Source: an uncultured Eubacteriales bacterium
GTDB taxonomy: Bacteria; Bacillota; Clostridia; Oscillospirales; Oscillospiraceae
Assembly: GCA_959602365.1 (NCBI GenBank)
Contig: CAUGSS010000006.1
Span: forward strand, 1 to 64,000
Direction of reading: 5' to 3'
Length of the DNA stretch: 64,000 nt
Shown: in pieces, positions 17,087-24,981 of the stretch
Layout of the letters: each line of letters begins with the position of its first letter
How positions within the stretch are numbered: position 1 is the stretch's first letter
Translations under genes and position numbers: made by a program
The notes under the pieces: model-generated
The model's input: only the letters and a program-made list of their open reading frames with translations
The model's database searches: none
Told to the model about the DNA's origin: nothing

Positions 17087-17794
17087 TCAGAGCGGGGCTT
17101 TTTGGATCCGGGCAAAGCGGCGGGGATACTTCTCCGCCGTGGGAGCAATTTTTTCCACCCGGATCACCCGGCGGGTCAGATCCGTGCCGGGCACCTGATA
17201 GGTGTAGCTCTTCAGCAGCCGTCCCCCCAGCAGGGAGATGCAGCGCCCCGCGGCGTCCACCTCGTCCCGGCAGTCCTCCGCCTTCATGGCCAGGAACACG
17301 CCCCCCACCTTGACCAGGGGGAGGCAGAGCTCGCAGAGGATGCGCAGGTCAGCCACCGCCCGGGCGGTGGCGATGTCGAACTGCTCCCGCAGTTCCGGGG
17401 TTTTCCCCAGCTCCTCGGCCCGGCCGTGGAGCGCGGTCACGGAGACCCCCAGGGCCTGGGCCGCCTCCTCCAGCCAGTCCACCCGCTTTTGCAGGCTGTC
17501 CAGCAGCGTCAGGTCAATGCTCCCCTCGCAGAGCTTGAGCACCAGCCCCGGGAAGCCCGCGCCGCTGCCCACATCAATGACCGACTTGCCCTGGAACCGG
17601 GCCGCCCCCAGCAGGGCGGCGCAGTCCAGCATATGTTTTTGGGCCACTTCCACCGGGTCGGTGATGGCGGTCAGGTTCATGACCTGATTCTTTTCTGCCA
17701 GCAGCTGGCCGTAACGCTCCAGCTGCGGCGCGGTGTCCGGGGAGAGCCCCAGCTGGGTGAGGCCGGCCCGCAGCAGCGCCTGGATGTCCGGCAT
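17087..17794 (-). CDS. rsmG: 16S rRNA (guanine-527-N7)-methyltransferase
   Basis: 235 residues, full length. SAM-binding motif VIDVGSGAGFPGLVL near residue 70, preceded by NLTAITDP. LKLCEGSIDLTLLDS and FDIATARAVADL complete the RsmG/GidB pattern. It methylates N7 of G527 in 16S rRNA; loss gives low-level streptomycin resistance in other bacteria. It starts three bases after the stop of the upstream membrane-protein gene, so translation is probably coupled. In many Firmicutes it follows mnmG directly; here mnmG is 14 kb away. Confidence 0.96.
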   Translation of the reverse strand: MPDIQALLRAGLTQLGLSPDTAPQLERYGQLLAEKNQVMNLTAITDPVEVAQKHMLDCAALLGAARFQGKSVIDVGSGAGFPGLVLKLCEGSIDLTLLDSLQKRVDWLEEAAQALGVSVTALHGRAEELGKTPELREQFDIATARAVADLRILCELCLPLVKVGGVFLAMKAEDCRDEVDAAGRCISLLGGRLLKSYTYQVPGTDLTRRVIRVEKIAPTAEKYPRRFARIQKAPL

Positions 17795-17797
17795 GGC

Positions 17798-18172
17798 TCA
17801 CACCCCCCAGGCGCCCAGGAGCTGGAAGATGCCCAGGGCCAGGGTGGCCAGGGCCAGCAGCCCCATCAGGGCGGCGGTGAGGGAGAGCAGGGCAAAGCTG
17901 CCCCCCCGCTCACCCCGGCGGCACAGCCGGGCGTTGTTGATTCCCTGGGCGCACAGGGCCCCCAGCAGGGGGAAGAGCATGATGCCGGTGATGCCCTGCA
18001 GCAGGGACGCGGTGGCGATCCAGTAGGTCATCAGCGCGATGATCAGCAGCATGTAGGCCACCCCCATCCAGGCCCAGATCCGCCGGGATACCGGGGAGGG
18101 GACAAAGGGGGGCTGTTCCGTCGGGGTCTCTTCACCCCGGGATTCCGGGTGCAGTTTTTCCGGTTCGGTCAT
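17798..18172 (-). CDS. Small membrane protein upstream of rsmG
   Basis: 124 residues: a polar Pro/Glu-rich N-terminus (1-30), then about three hydrophobic helices (AWMGVAYMLLIIALMTYWIA, GITGIMLFPLLGALCAQGI, LLSLTAALMGLLALATLALG). The start is the ATG at 18172 after AGGAG. Not recognised as a named family. Tight linkage to rsmG indicates the same transcript. Confidence 0.75.
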   Translation of the reverse strand: MTEPEKLHPESRGEETPTEQPPFVPSPVSRRIWAWMGVAYMLLIIALMTYWIATASLLQGITGIMLFPLLGALCAQGINNARLCRRGERGGSFALLSLTAALMGLLALATLALGIFQLLGAWGV

Positions 18173-18311
18173 GGAAACGAACTCTCCTCTCTGGCGCCGG
18201 AGCGCCGGTCAGTGGTGGTGCGTCAGAGCCGGTTGGCGGAGCGGTTCCGCGCCCCGGCCCGCCCCCTCTGTCCGGTACCCCGTCCGCCGGTGGGGAGGAC
18301 AGGGTGCGGGA

Positions 18312-19751
18312 TCACTTTTTCGGGGGATTGTCTTTTTTCTGCCGCTCCAGCATGGCCTGGACCTGGGCGCGCAGCTGGGCGTCCTGATCCATCTTGCCGG
18401 CGCCCTGGGCGCCCTTGCCGGCGGGGGCGGAGCCGCCGGAGGAGGTGCCGCTGGAGGAGGCGCCGGAAGCGGCGCCCTGGCCTGCGGGGGCCTGGCCGGG
18501 TCTCAGGGGATAGAAGCTGTCCCCCCGCAGCTCCACGGTGCCCAGATGGAGCAGGTAGTCCCGGATCAGCCCGAACAGCTGGTTCTGGGCCGGCTCGGCC
18601 AGGGGATAGACCGAGGCGTTTTCGGGGCTGAGCTTGGAGAACTCGGTGTCGCTGACCAGGGGGATTTCATCCCCCTCCAGCCACACCGACTCCACCAGCT
18701 TGTCCGCCCGGACCTGGATTGTGAAGCAGCGGATGGGCATATTGTCCAGCTCGGTGTACAGACTGCCGTTCTCCCGGTTCCAGAGATTGTGGTAATACCC
18801 CAAGATGTCGGTGACAAAGCGCTTGTGGCTGTCGTCATCAGACGCAGCAGGCTTGGGCGCTTCCGGCTGGGGGGCCTCCGGCTTGGCGGGGGCGTGCTTG
18901 GGGGGCTCCGGCTGGGCGGTCTGGGGGGCCTTGGGCGGGGTGGCGCCGCCGCTCATATGGGCGAAGGCCCTGGCGAAGGCGTCCTGGTCGATGGCGTCCC
19001 CGGCTTTCGGGGGTGCGCTGCCCTTGGGGGGCTGGGATTTGGGCGGCTCCGGCTTGGCGGGGGCACGTTTGGGGGCCTCCGGCTGGGCGGCCTGGGGGGC
19101 CTTGGGCGGGGTGTCGCCGCCGCCGCTCATGTGGGCGAAGGCCCTGGCGAAGGCGTCCTGGTCCAGCTTGTCCCCGGCTTTTGGGGGCGCGCCGGTCTTG
19201 GACGCACCGGAGGTCTTGGCGGAGGCGGTGGCGCTGGCCTTGGAGGCGGGGCGTTTTCCCGCGGCGCCGGCACTCACGCCGGGCACCACCGTCAGACGGC
19301 CCTGGGTTCCGTTCAGGGTGGGCAGCTTGCTCAGCCCGTCAAAGAGATACCGCTCCAGGGCGGCCCGCTTCTCCGGGGTGTCCAGGAGGAAGGGGTGGTT
19401 TCCCCCCATGGAGGGGAACTGGCTCACATTGCTGTCAAAGGAAGTGCCGTCCTTCAGGTACACCGTCTCATAGGTGCCGTCCTGGCCGGCGTGGATGACG
19501 AAGGAGGCGATGGGGGGCTCTCCCTGCTGGGAGGCCTGATAGAGTTTGCCCTCGGGGCTCCACAGGCCGGCGTAGAACTCCAGCACCTGAGGGGTGAAGG
19601 GATGGTGGGTCAGCCATTCCATCCCCTGGCGCAGGCCGGCCTGGTTTGGAGCCTGGCCGCCCGGCTGACCGCTCTGCCGGGCCTTTTTCTTTTTGCTGCT
19701 GCTGTATGCGATGACGACGATCACAAGGATAATCACCACAAGCCAAAACAT
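18312..19751 (-). CDS. Membrane-anchored protein with duplicated Pro/Ala-rich linker
   Basis: 479 residues. One N-terminal helix (FWLVVIILVIVVIAY) followed by KKKK places the body in the cytoplasm. A globular segment (about 45-150) is followed by two near-identical linker repeats of about 50 residues, each with DQDAFARAFAHMSGG and then Ala/Pro/Lys-rich sequence (about 185-300). A second globular segment (about 305-410) resembles the first (YHNLWNRENGSLYTELDNMP against FYAGLWSPEGKLYQASQQGE), then a Gly/Ser tail with DQDAQLRAQVQAMLERQ. The start is the ATG at 19751 after GAGAGG. Probably a scaffold-like protein; function unknown. Confidence 0.75.
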   Translation of the reverse strand: MFWLVVIILVIVVIAYSSSKKKKARQSGQPGGQAPNQAGLRQGMEWLTHHPFTPQVLEFYAGLWSPEGKLYQASQQGEPPIASFVIHAGQDGTYETVYLKDGTSFDSNVSQFPSMGGNHPFLLDTPEKRAALERYLFDGLSKLPTLNGTQGRLTVVPGVSAGAAGKRPASKASATASAKTSGASKTGAPPKAGDKLDQDAFARAFAHMSGGGDTPPKAPQAAQPEAPKRAPAKPEPPKSQPPKGSAPPKAGDAIDQDAFARAFAHMSGGATPPKAPQTAQPEPPKHAPAKPEAPQPEAPKPAASDDDSHKRFVTDILGYYHNLWNRENGSLYTELDNMPIRCFTIQVRADKLVESVWLEGDEIPLVSDTEFSKLSPENASVYPLAEPAQNQLFGLIRDYLLHLGTVELRGDSFYPLRPGQAPAGQGAASGASSSGTSSGGSAPAGKGAQGAGKMDQDAQLRAQVQAMLERQKKDNPPKK

Positions 19752-19796
19752 AGACAAAACCTCTCTTTCTCTCGGCGCTCCAGCCGGGCGCGGAGC

Positions 19797-21191
19797 TCAG
19801 TTCTGGGGCGGGATATAAGTGGAAACTTTTTCCAGCTTCGCCTTGCCGCCCATATAGGGGCGCAGGGCCTCGGGGATGACCACGCTGCCGTCGGCCTGGA
19901 GGTTGTTCTCCAGGAAGGCGATCAGCATCCGGGGGGGCGCCACGCAGGTGTTGTTCAGGGTGTGGGCCAGCACGGTGCGGGTCTTGGTGACGGTCTTGCC
20001 CTTTTTGTCGGTGACCTCGTAGCTCTCCTTATAGCGGATGCCCAGCCGTCTGGCCTGAGCGTCCCCCAGATTGGAGCAGGAGCACACCTCGAAGTACTTC
20101 TGCTGCCGGGGGGACCAGGCCTCGATGTCGCAGCTCTTGACCTTCAGGTCGGCCAGGTCGCCGGAGCAGCACTCCAGCTGGCGCACCGGGATGTCCAGGG
20201 AGCGGAACAGCTCCACCGAGTTCTGCCACAGCTTTTCATACCAGGCCATGCTGTCCTCGGGCTTGCAGATGACGATCATCTCCTGCTTTTCGAACTGGTG
20301 GATGCGGTAGACGCCCCGCTCCTCCAGGCCGTGGGAGCCCTTCTCCTTGCGGAAGCAGGGGGAGTAGGAGGTCAGGGTCAGGGGCAGCTGGTCCTCGGGG
20401 ATGATCTGGCCGTTGAACCGGGCGATCATGGAGTGCTCGCTGGTGCCGATCAGGTAGAGGCTGTTCCGGGGGTCCTTGTTGTCCGGGTCCTCGATCTTGT
20501 ACATCATGGCGTCCATCTCGGGGAAGGACATGACCCCCTCCACCATCTCCCCCCGAATCATATAGGGGGGAATCACATAGGTGAAGCCCTTGTCGATCAT
20601 AAAGTCCCGGGCGTAGGCCAGCACCGCCTCGTGGAGCCGGGCGATGTCCCCCAGCAGGTAGTAGAAGCCGGTGCCGCTGACCCGCCGGGCGCTGGTCAGG
20701 TCCAGGCCGTTGAAGGCGGCCATGATGTCGGCGTGATAGGGGATTTCAAAGTCGGGCACCTTGGCCTCCCCGAAGCGCTGAACCTCCACGTTGTGGGAGT
20801 CGTCGGGGCCGATGGGGACGCTGGGGTCGATGATGTTGGGGATTTTCAGCAAAATCTCCCGGACCTGGGCGGCCAGTTCCGAGGCCTGCTGCTCCAGCCG
20901 CTCCCGCTCTTCCGCCTCCCGGACCACCTGCTCCTGGAGGGCGGCGGCCTGGGCGTCGTATTCGGCGGCCTTTTCCGGCTCCTTCTTGGCCCTGCCCTTC
21001 AGGGCGCCGATCTGCTTGGACAGGGCGTTGCGGTTGGCCTGGAGGGCCTCGGCCCCCTGCTTGGCCTCCAGCTGCCGGGCGTACAGGTCGATGACCTGGT
21101 CCACCAGGGGCAGCTTTTCGTCCTGGAATTTGTTGCGGATGTTTTGCTTGACCACTTCCGGGTTGTCCCGGATAAACTTGATATCCAACAT
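19797..21191 (-). CDS. serS: Seryl-tRNA synthetase
   Basis: 464 residues. N-terminal antiparallel coiled-coil arm (about 30-105), which holds the tRNA long variable arm; class II motif 2 at FRKEKGSHGLEERGVYRIHQ and motif 3 at NNTCVAPPRMLIAFLENN. A roughly 40-residue extra stretch after residue 370 (VTDKKGKTVTKTRTV) accounts for the length above the usual 425. It lies 51 bases after parB on the same strand. No T-box leader is seen. Confidence 0.95.
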   Translation of the reverse strand: MLDIKFIRDNPEVVKQNIRNKFQDEKLPLVDQVIDLYARQLEAKQGAEALQANRNALSKQIGALKGRAKKEPEKAAEYDAQAAALQEQVVREAEERERLEQQASELAAQVREILLKIPNIIDPSVPIGPDDSHNVEVQRFGEAKVPDFEIPYHADIMAAFNGLDLTSARRVSGTGFYYLLGDIARLHEAVLAYARDFMIDKGFTYVIPPYMIRGEMVEGVMSFPEMDAMMYKIEDPDNKDPRNSLYLIGTSEHSMIARFNGQIIPEDQLPLTLTSYSPCFRKEKGSHGLEERGVYRIHQFEKQEMIVICKPEDSMAWYEKLWQNSVELFRSLDIPVRQLECCSGDLADLKVKSCDIEAWSPRQQKYFEVCSCSNLGDAQARRLGIRYKESYEVTDKKGKTVTKTRTVLAHTLNNTCVAPPRMLIAFLENNLQADGSVVIPEALRPYMGGKAKLEKVSTYIPPQN

Positions 21192-21242
21192 AAGGGTGTT
21201 TCTCTCCTCACTGTGTGAAATACGGTTTGTGTCCTTCCGGGT

Positions 21243-22136
21243 TCAGCCCTGGCGGCGGTTGAGCCGGGAGAGCTCCTCCAGCAGGCCGTTCAAATCGTCT
21301 ACGCCGTAGTATTCCAGCTCCAGTCGGCCTTTGCGGCGGCCGGTGACGATTTTGACCCGGCGGCCCAGCTTGTCCCCCAGCTCCTTGGCGGCCACGGCGG
21401 CGTAATCCACCCCCAGGGGATCGGGCTTCTGGGGCTTTGGCTCCTTGGCGGGCCGGGTGAGCTGCTTGACCAGCTGCTCGGTCTGGCGGACGGAGAGCTC
21501 GTCCCCGGCCACTTTTTCAGCGATTTTCTGCTGCAGGGCCGGGTCGGCCACGGGGACCAGGCACCGGGCGTGGCCGGCGGAAAGCCGTCCGTCCTCCACC
21601 ATGGCCTGAATGGGCTCCGGCAGGTGCAGAAGCCGCAGGGCGTTGGCCACCGCGGGGCGGGATTTGCCCACCCGCTGGGCGCACTCCTCCTGGGTCAGGC
21701 CGAAGTCCTCCATCAGCTTGTGGTAGCCCGCCGCCTCCTCCATGGGGTTCAGGTCCTCCCGCTGCAGGTTTTCAATCAGGGAGAGCTCCATCACCTTCCG
21801 GTCGTCGGCCTCGATGATCAGCACCGGCACTTCGTTCAGACCGGCCTGCCGGGCGGCCCGCCAGCGGCGCTCGCCGGAGATGATCTGGTAGTAGCCCGAG
21901 TCCAGCCGCCGCACGGTGATGGGCTGTAAAATGCCGTGGGTGGCGATGCTGTCGGCCAGGGCGTCGATGCCCTCGGCGTCAAACTGCTTTCGGGGCTGGG
22001 CGGCGTTGGCCTCCACCTTGGCGATGGGCAGCATGGTGACGCCGCCCCCCTCGCTGTCCTCCAGCAGAGAGGCGGGACCCACGCCCATCAGGGCGTCCAG
22101 CCCCCGGCCCAGGCCGGATTCACGTTTCTTTGCCAT
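21243..22136 (-). CDS. parB: Chromosome partitioning protein ParB (Spo0J)
   Basis: 297 residues. GLGRGLDALMG at the N-terminus interacts with ParA; the ParB/Srx CTPase domain carries QPRKQF and GERRWRAARQAG; the HTH is TQEECAQRVGKSRPAVANAL; the C-terminal dimerisation region is Arg/Lys/Leu-rich. It binds parS and loads as a CTP-dependent sliding clamp, recruiting SMC. The start is the ATG at 22136 after AAGGAA. A parS site lies 55 bases upstream at 22191-22206. Confidence 0.95.
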   Translation of the reverse strand: MAKKRESGLGRGLDALMGVGPASLLEDSEGGGVTMLPIAKVEANAAQPRKQFDAEGIDALADSIATHGILQPITVRRLDSGYYQIISGERRWRAARQAGLNEVPVLIIEADDRKVMELSLIENLQREDLNPMEEAAGYHKLMEDFGLTQEECAQRVGKSRPAVANALRLLHLPEPIQAMVEDGRLSAGHARCLVPVADPALQQKIAEKVAGDELSVRQTEQLVKQLTRPAKEPKPQKPDPLGVDYAAVAAKELGDKLGRRVKIVTGRRKGRLELEYYGVDDLNGLLEELSRLNRRQG

Positions 22137-22190
22137 AGATGCTTCCTTTCTTGGGTGTTTTTTCGATGTATTCGGCCCCGCGAGGGGGAA

Positions 22191-22206
22191 TGTTTCACAT
22201 GAAACA
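22191..22206. promoter_or_regulatory. parS site (one mismatch)
   Basis: TGTTTCACATGAAACA, differing from the TGTTTCACGTGAAACA consensus at one central base. It lies in the 77-base spacer between parB and the upstream YcxB-like gene. Confidence 0.9.
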
Positions 22207-22213
22207 AAGGGAA

Positions 22214-22780
22214 TCAAAAGCCCTTCCGCTTGGCCCCGGAGCACTTGGCCTTCAGGTAGTCCGGCAGGTCCGGATACCGCTCCAGGTCCGCCGGGGTCAG
22301 AAGGGTCATCTGCTTGGCGGCGGTGATCAGGATCAGGTAGCCCTTGTAGCGGACCAGCCGCCGGACGGCCTCATAGCGCAGGTCCACATGGCCGCCGGAG
22401 GTCAGGTTGTGGAGCACCAGCCCCTGGGGCCAGAACACCAGCCGGCAGGGGACGCTGTCGCCCCCGTAGCTCTCCCGGAACACCCGGAGCTGCCGCTCCA
22501 CCAGCCGCCCGGGGAGCAGCCACCGCAGGAGAAAGATGGCGAGGGCCATGGCCAGGTACACCCCGACGAACAGGGTGAACCTGCCCTCCAAAAGGGCCAG
22601 AAACAGGGCCACGGCCAGGCAAATGATCCCCAGCACCGGGTAGCCCACCTTGATCAGGGGGGAGAGGAGCTTTGGGGTCACGGTGCGGATGGACTGGCCG
22701 TCCAGGACGGTGTCCACCACCCAGTCCGGCCTGTCCTCCGCCGGGGCGGCGGGGCCGGGGGTCTGTTGCAGTTCGCTCAT
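22214..22780 (-). CDS. YcxB-like membrane protein (paralogue 2)
   Basis: 188 residues: a polar Pro-rich N-terminus, a pair of membrane helices (YPVLGIICLAVALFLALLEG, LFVGVYLAMALAIFLLRWLL), then a cytoplasmic YcxB/PH-like beta domain (RLVFWPQGLVLHNLTSGGH, later YKGYLILITAAKQMTLL). The start is the ATG at 22780 after AAGGA. It is clearly homologous to the next upstream gene (shared RESYG, LVFWPQG, LRY, RAKC/KAKC). Both sit between parA and parB. Function unknown. Confidence 0.8.
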   Translation of the reverse strand: MSELQQTPGPAAPAEDRPDWVVDTVLDGQSIRTVTPKLLSPLIKVGYPVLGIICLAVALFLALLEGRFTLFVGVYLAMALAIFLLRWLLPGRLVERQLRVFRESYGGDSVPCRLVFWPQGLVLHNLTSGGHVDLRYEAVRRLVRYKGYLILITAAKQMTLLTPADLERYPDLPDYLKAKCSGAKRKGF

Positions 22781-22785
22781 GAAGA

Positions 22786-23415
22786 TCAGATTCCTTTCAT
22801 GGCCTGGGGACACTTGGCGCGCAGATAGTCCAAAAAGAGCTCAGGAGCGCCGTCCAGGTCGTCCAGGTTCAGAATGACCGCCTGTTTCTCCCGGCTGCGG
22901 AGGATCAGATAGTTCCCCCGGCGGAGAGTGCGGCCGATGACATCATAGCGCAGGTTGAGCTGGCCGCCGGTGCGCTGATTGCGTATCGCCACCCCCTGGG
23001 GCCAGAACACCAGCTCTATGGGGATCCGGTCGGTGCCGTAGCTCTCCCGGAGCCGGGCGAGCTGTTTATCGGCCATCCGCCGGGGCTTGTACCAGCGCAC
23101 CAGGAAGATGAGACCGGTGAGCAGCAGGAGCAGCAGGTTGGTGTAGTCCAGCCCGAAGAGCCCCACCATGCTCAAGTCCACAGCCAGCATCACGCACCCC
23201 ACGACGGGATAGCCCAGGGTAAACCACCGGGGCAGCAGAGCGGGCATGGCGGCCCGGACGGCCGCCTCGTCGGTGTAGGTGTTCAGAATATAGTCCGGGC
23301 CCGTTCCCCCTCTGCCGCCGGATGGCGGTTCCTGTGCCGCCTGCTCCGGCGGAGCGACGGGGACCACCTCCTCTTTCAGATGGGGCTGGTCAGTGTAATA
23401 ATCTTCTCGCGTCAA
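22786..23415 (-). CDS. YcxB-like membrane protein (paralogue 1)
   Basis: 209 residues with the same layout: a polar N-terminus (1-55), two helices (YPVVGCVMLAVDLSMVGLFG, TNLLLLLLTGLIFLVRW), then a YcxB-like domain (ELVFWPQGVAIRNQRTGGQ, then NYLILRSREKQAVILNL). The start is a TTG at 23415 with GAGGT nine bases upstream, just seven bases after the parA stop. It is followed five bases later by its paralogue, so parA and both paralogues are one transcript. Confidence 0.8.
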   Translation of the reverse strand: MTREDYYTDQPHLKEEVVPVAPPEQAAQEPPSGGRGGTGPDYILNTYTDEAAVRAAMPALLPRWFTLGYPVVGCVMLAVDLSMVGLFGLDYTNLLLLLLTGLIFLVRWYKPRRMADKQLARLRESYGTDRIPIELVFWPQGVAIRNQRTGGQLNLRYDVIGRTLRRGNYLILRSREKQAVILNLDDLDGAPELFLDYLRAKCPQAMKGI

Positions 23416-23422
23416 GGGGAAG

Positions 23423-24187
23423 TTACCTCTTTTCTGTCCGCTCCAGCAGCTCGGCGGCCAGGGCCTGGTAGGCCTCGGCCCCCTTGCTCCATTTGTCGTA
23501 GGCCATCACCGGCTTGCCGTGGCTGGGGGCCTCCGCCAGCCGGGTGTTCCGGGGAATCACCGTGGCGTAGACCTGGCCTTTGAAGTGGCGCTTGACCTCC
23601 TCGGCCACCTGGATGGACAGGTTGGTTCTGCCGTTGTACATGGTGAGCAGCACTCCCTCCACCCCGATCTCCGGGTTGAGCCGCCGCTTGACCAGCCGCA
23701 GGGTGCTCATCAGGTCGCTGAGCCCCTCCAGGGCGTAGTATTCGCACTGCACCGGGATTAGCACACTCTGGGCGGCCACAATGCCGTTCAGGGTGAGCAG
23801 CTCCAGGGAGGGAGGGCAGTCAATCAGCATGAAGTCATACCGTTCCGCCACCGTGTCCAGGGCGTGGGAGAGCAGGAATTCCCGGCGCTCCATGTCCACC
23901 AGCTCAATGGCGGCCCCGGCCAGGGCCTTGTTGGAGGGGAGCAGATCGCCGTAGGGGGTGGTCACAATGGCCTTTTCACAGGGGGAGTCCCCAATGATGA
24001 CGTCATAGACGCTGGGAGCGGCGTTTTTGTCCGCACCAAACCCGGAAGTGGCGTTGCCTTGGGGATCAAAGTCCACCAGCAGTACCCGCTTGCCTGCGTC
24101 ATGCAGGGCGGCGGCCAGATTCACGGCGGTGGTGGTCTTGCCCACGCCGCCCTTTTGATTTGCCACTACAATGCGTCTTGCTGCCAT
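23423..24187 (-). CDS. parA: Chromosome partitioning ATPase ParA (Soj)
   Basis: 254 residues. Deviant Walker A QKGGVGKTTTAVNLAAAL, A' motif VDFDPQGNATSG, Walker B DFMLIDCPPSLELLT. A dimeric DNA-binding ATPase that works with ParB and parS in origin segregation and affects DnaA in Bacillus. The start is the ATG at 24187 after AGGAGG; upstream in-frame codons run into the promoter. Confidence 0.96.
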   Translation of the reverse strand: MAARRIVVANQKGGVGKTTTAVNLAAALHDAGKRVLLVDFDPQGNATSGFGADKNAAPSVYDVIIGDSPCEKAIVTTPYGDLLPSNKALAGAAIELVDMERREFLLSHALDTVAERYDFMLIDCPPSLELLTLNGIVAAQSVLIPVQCEYYALEGLSDLMSTLRLVKRRLNPEIGVEGVLLTMYNGRTNLSIQVAEEVKRHFKGQVYATVIPRNTRLAEAPSHGKPVMAYDKWSKGAEAYQALAAELLERTEKR

Positions 24188-24261
24188 GCCGGGACCCCTC
24201 CTGAATGGGAAAAAGTGAGCGCCCCGGGACGGGAGAAATCCCAGTCCCGCGCGCACTTTCT

Positions 24262-24290
24262 ATTATAATGTAGCGTCCGGTAGAATGCAA
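24262..24290 (-). promoter_or_regulatory. Sigma-A promoter of the parA operon
   Basis: Minus-strand TTGCAT (24285-24290), a 17-base spacer and consensus TATAAT (24262-24267), 75 bases before the parA start codon. Confidence 0.8.
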
Positions 24291-24302
24291 GGAAAAAGGG
24301 GG

Positions 24303-24318
24303 TGTTTCACGTGAAACA
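24303..24318. promoter_or_regulatory. parS site, perfect
   Basis: TGTTTCACGTGAAACA, exact consensus, 13 bases upstream of the parA -35 element. ParB bound here could repress the parA operon. Confidence 0.95.
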
Positions 24319-24361
24319 AAAAAGTTTTTCCAGGGGAAAGGGGAGAGAAAAGGCGGGGGAT

Positions 24362-24377
24362 TGTTTCACGTGAAACA
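24362..24377. promoter_or_regulatory. parS site, perfect
   Basis: A second exact TGTTTCACGTGAAACA, 59 bases from the neighbouring one (start to start). Confidence 0.95.
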
Positions 24378-24429
24378 AGGTGATTGCTCCGGAAGAGAGG
24401 GGAAGAAAAGAAATGCTGCGAACAGACGG

Positions 24430-24905
24430 ACCCGTGTCATCCTGAGGAGCGGTTTTCCTCGCCTGTCATCCTGAGGAGGCGGAGCCGACGAAGGATCTTT
24501 CCCCCGAAGCTGTCCGGGAGGCAGGAGAGGATCCTTCGCTGCGCTCAGGATGACAGAGGGGGAAGCGCTCAGGATGACAGGGAGAAGTGCCCAGGATGAC
24601 AGGGGGAAGCGCCCAGGGGAGACCAGTCGGGGGTGCTCAGGGCGGCGTTCCCCTCGCCTGTCATCCTGAGGAGGCGGAGCCGACGAAGGATCTTTCCCCC
24701 GAAGCTGTCCGGGAGGCAGGAGAGGATCCTTCGCTGCGCTCAGGATGACAGGGAGAAGAGCTCAGGATGACAGGGGGAAGTGCTCAGGATGGCAGGGGAA
24801 AACGCTCAGGATGGCAGGGGAAAACGCTCAGGATGACAGAGAGGAATCACTTAGGATACAGGGGAACGTGCTCAGGATACAGCGCTGGGGCGCTGAGGAT
24901 GACAA
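24430..24905. repeat. Two palindromic repeats with minisatellite arms
   Basis: Cores at 24475-24554 and 24660-24749 share the interior CCCCCGAAGCTGTCCGGGAG and the flanks GTTTTCCTCGCC / GTTCCCCTCGCC. The right arm (24750-24905) has units CAGGATGACAGGGGGAAGTG decaying towards the terminator. The block lies between the parS cluster and the DUF3825-like gene. Confidence 0.9.
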
Positions 24906-24940
24906 AAAGCGGGGCTGCTGCAAATGATTGCAGCAGCCCC
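24902..24940 (-). terminator. Terminator after the DUF3825-like gene
   Basis: Minus-strand hairpin GGGGCTGCTGCAA / TTGCAGCAGCCCC with a 4-base loop, followed by GCTTTTTGTC. It stands 42 bases after the stop codon. Confidence 0.88.
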
Positions 24941-24981
24941 GGTGAATCTGTTACGGGAGAGACATCCCCGTGGGGGAGAAG

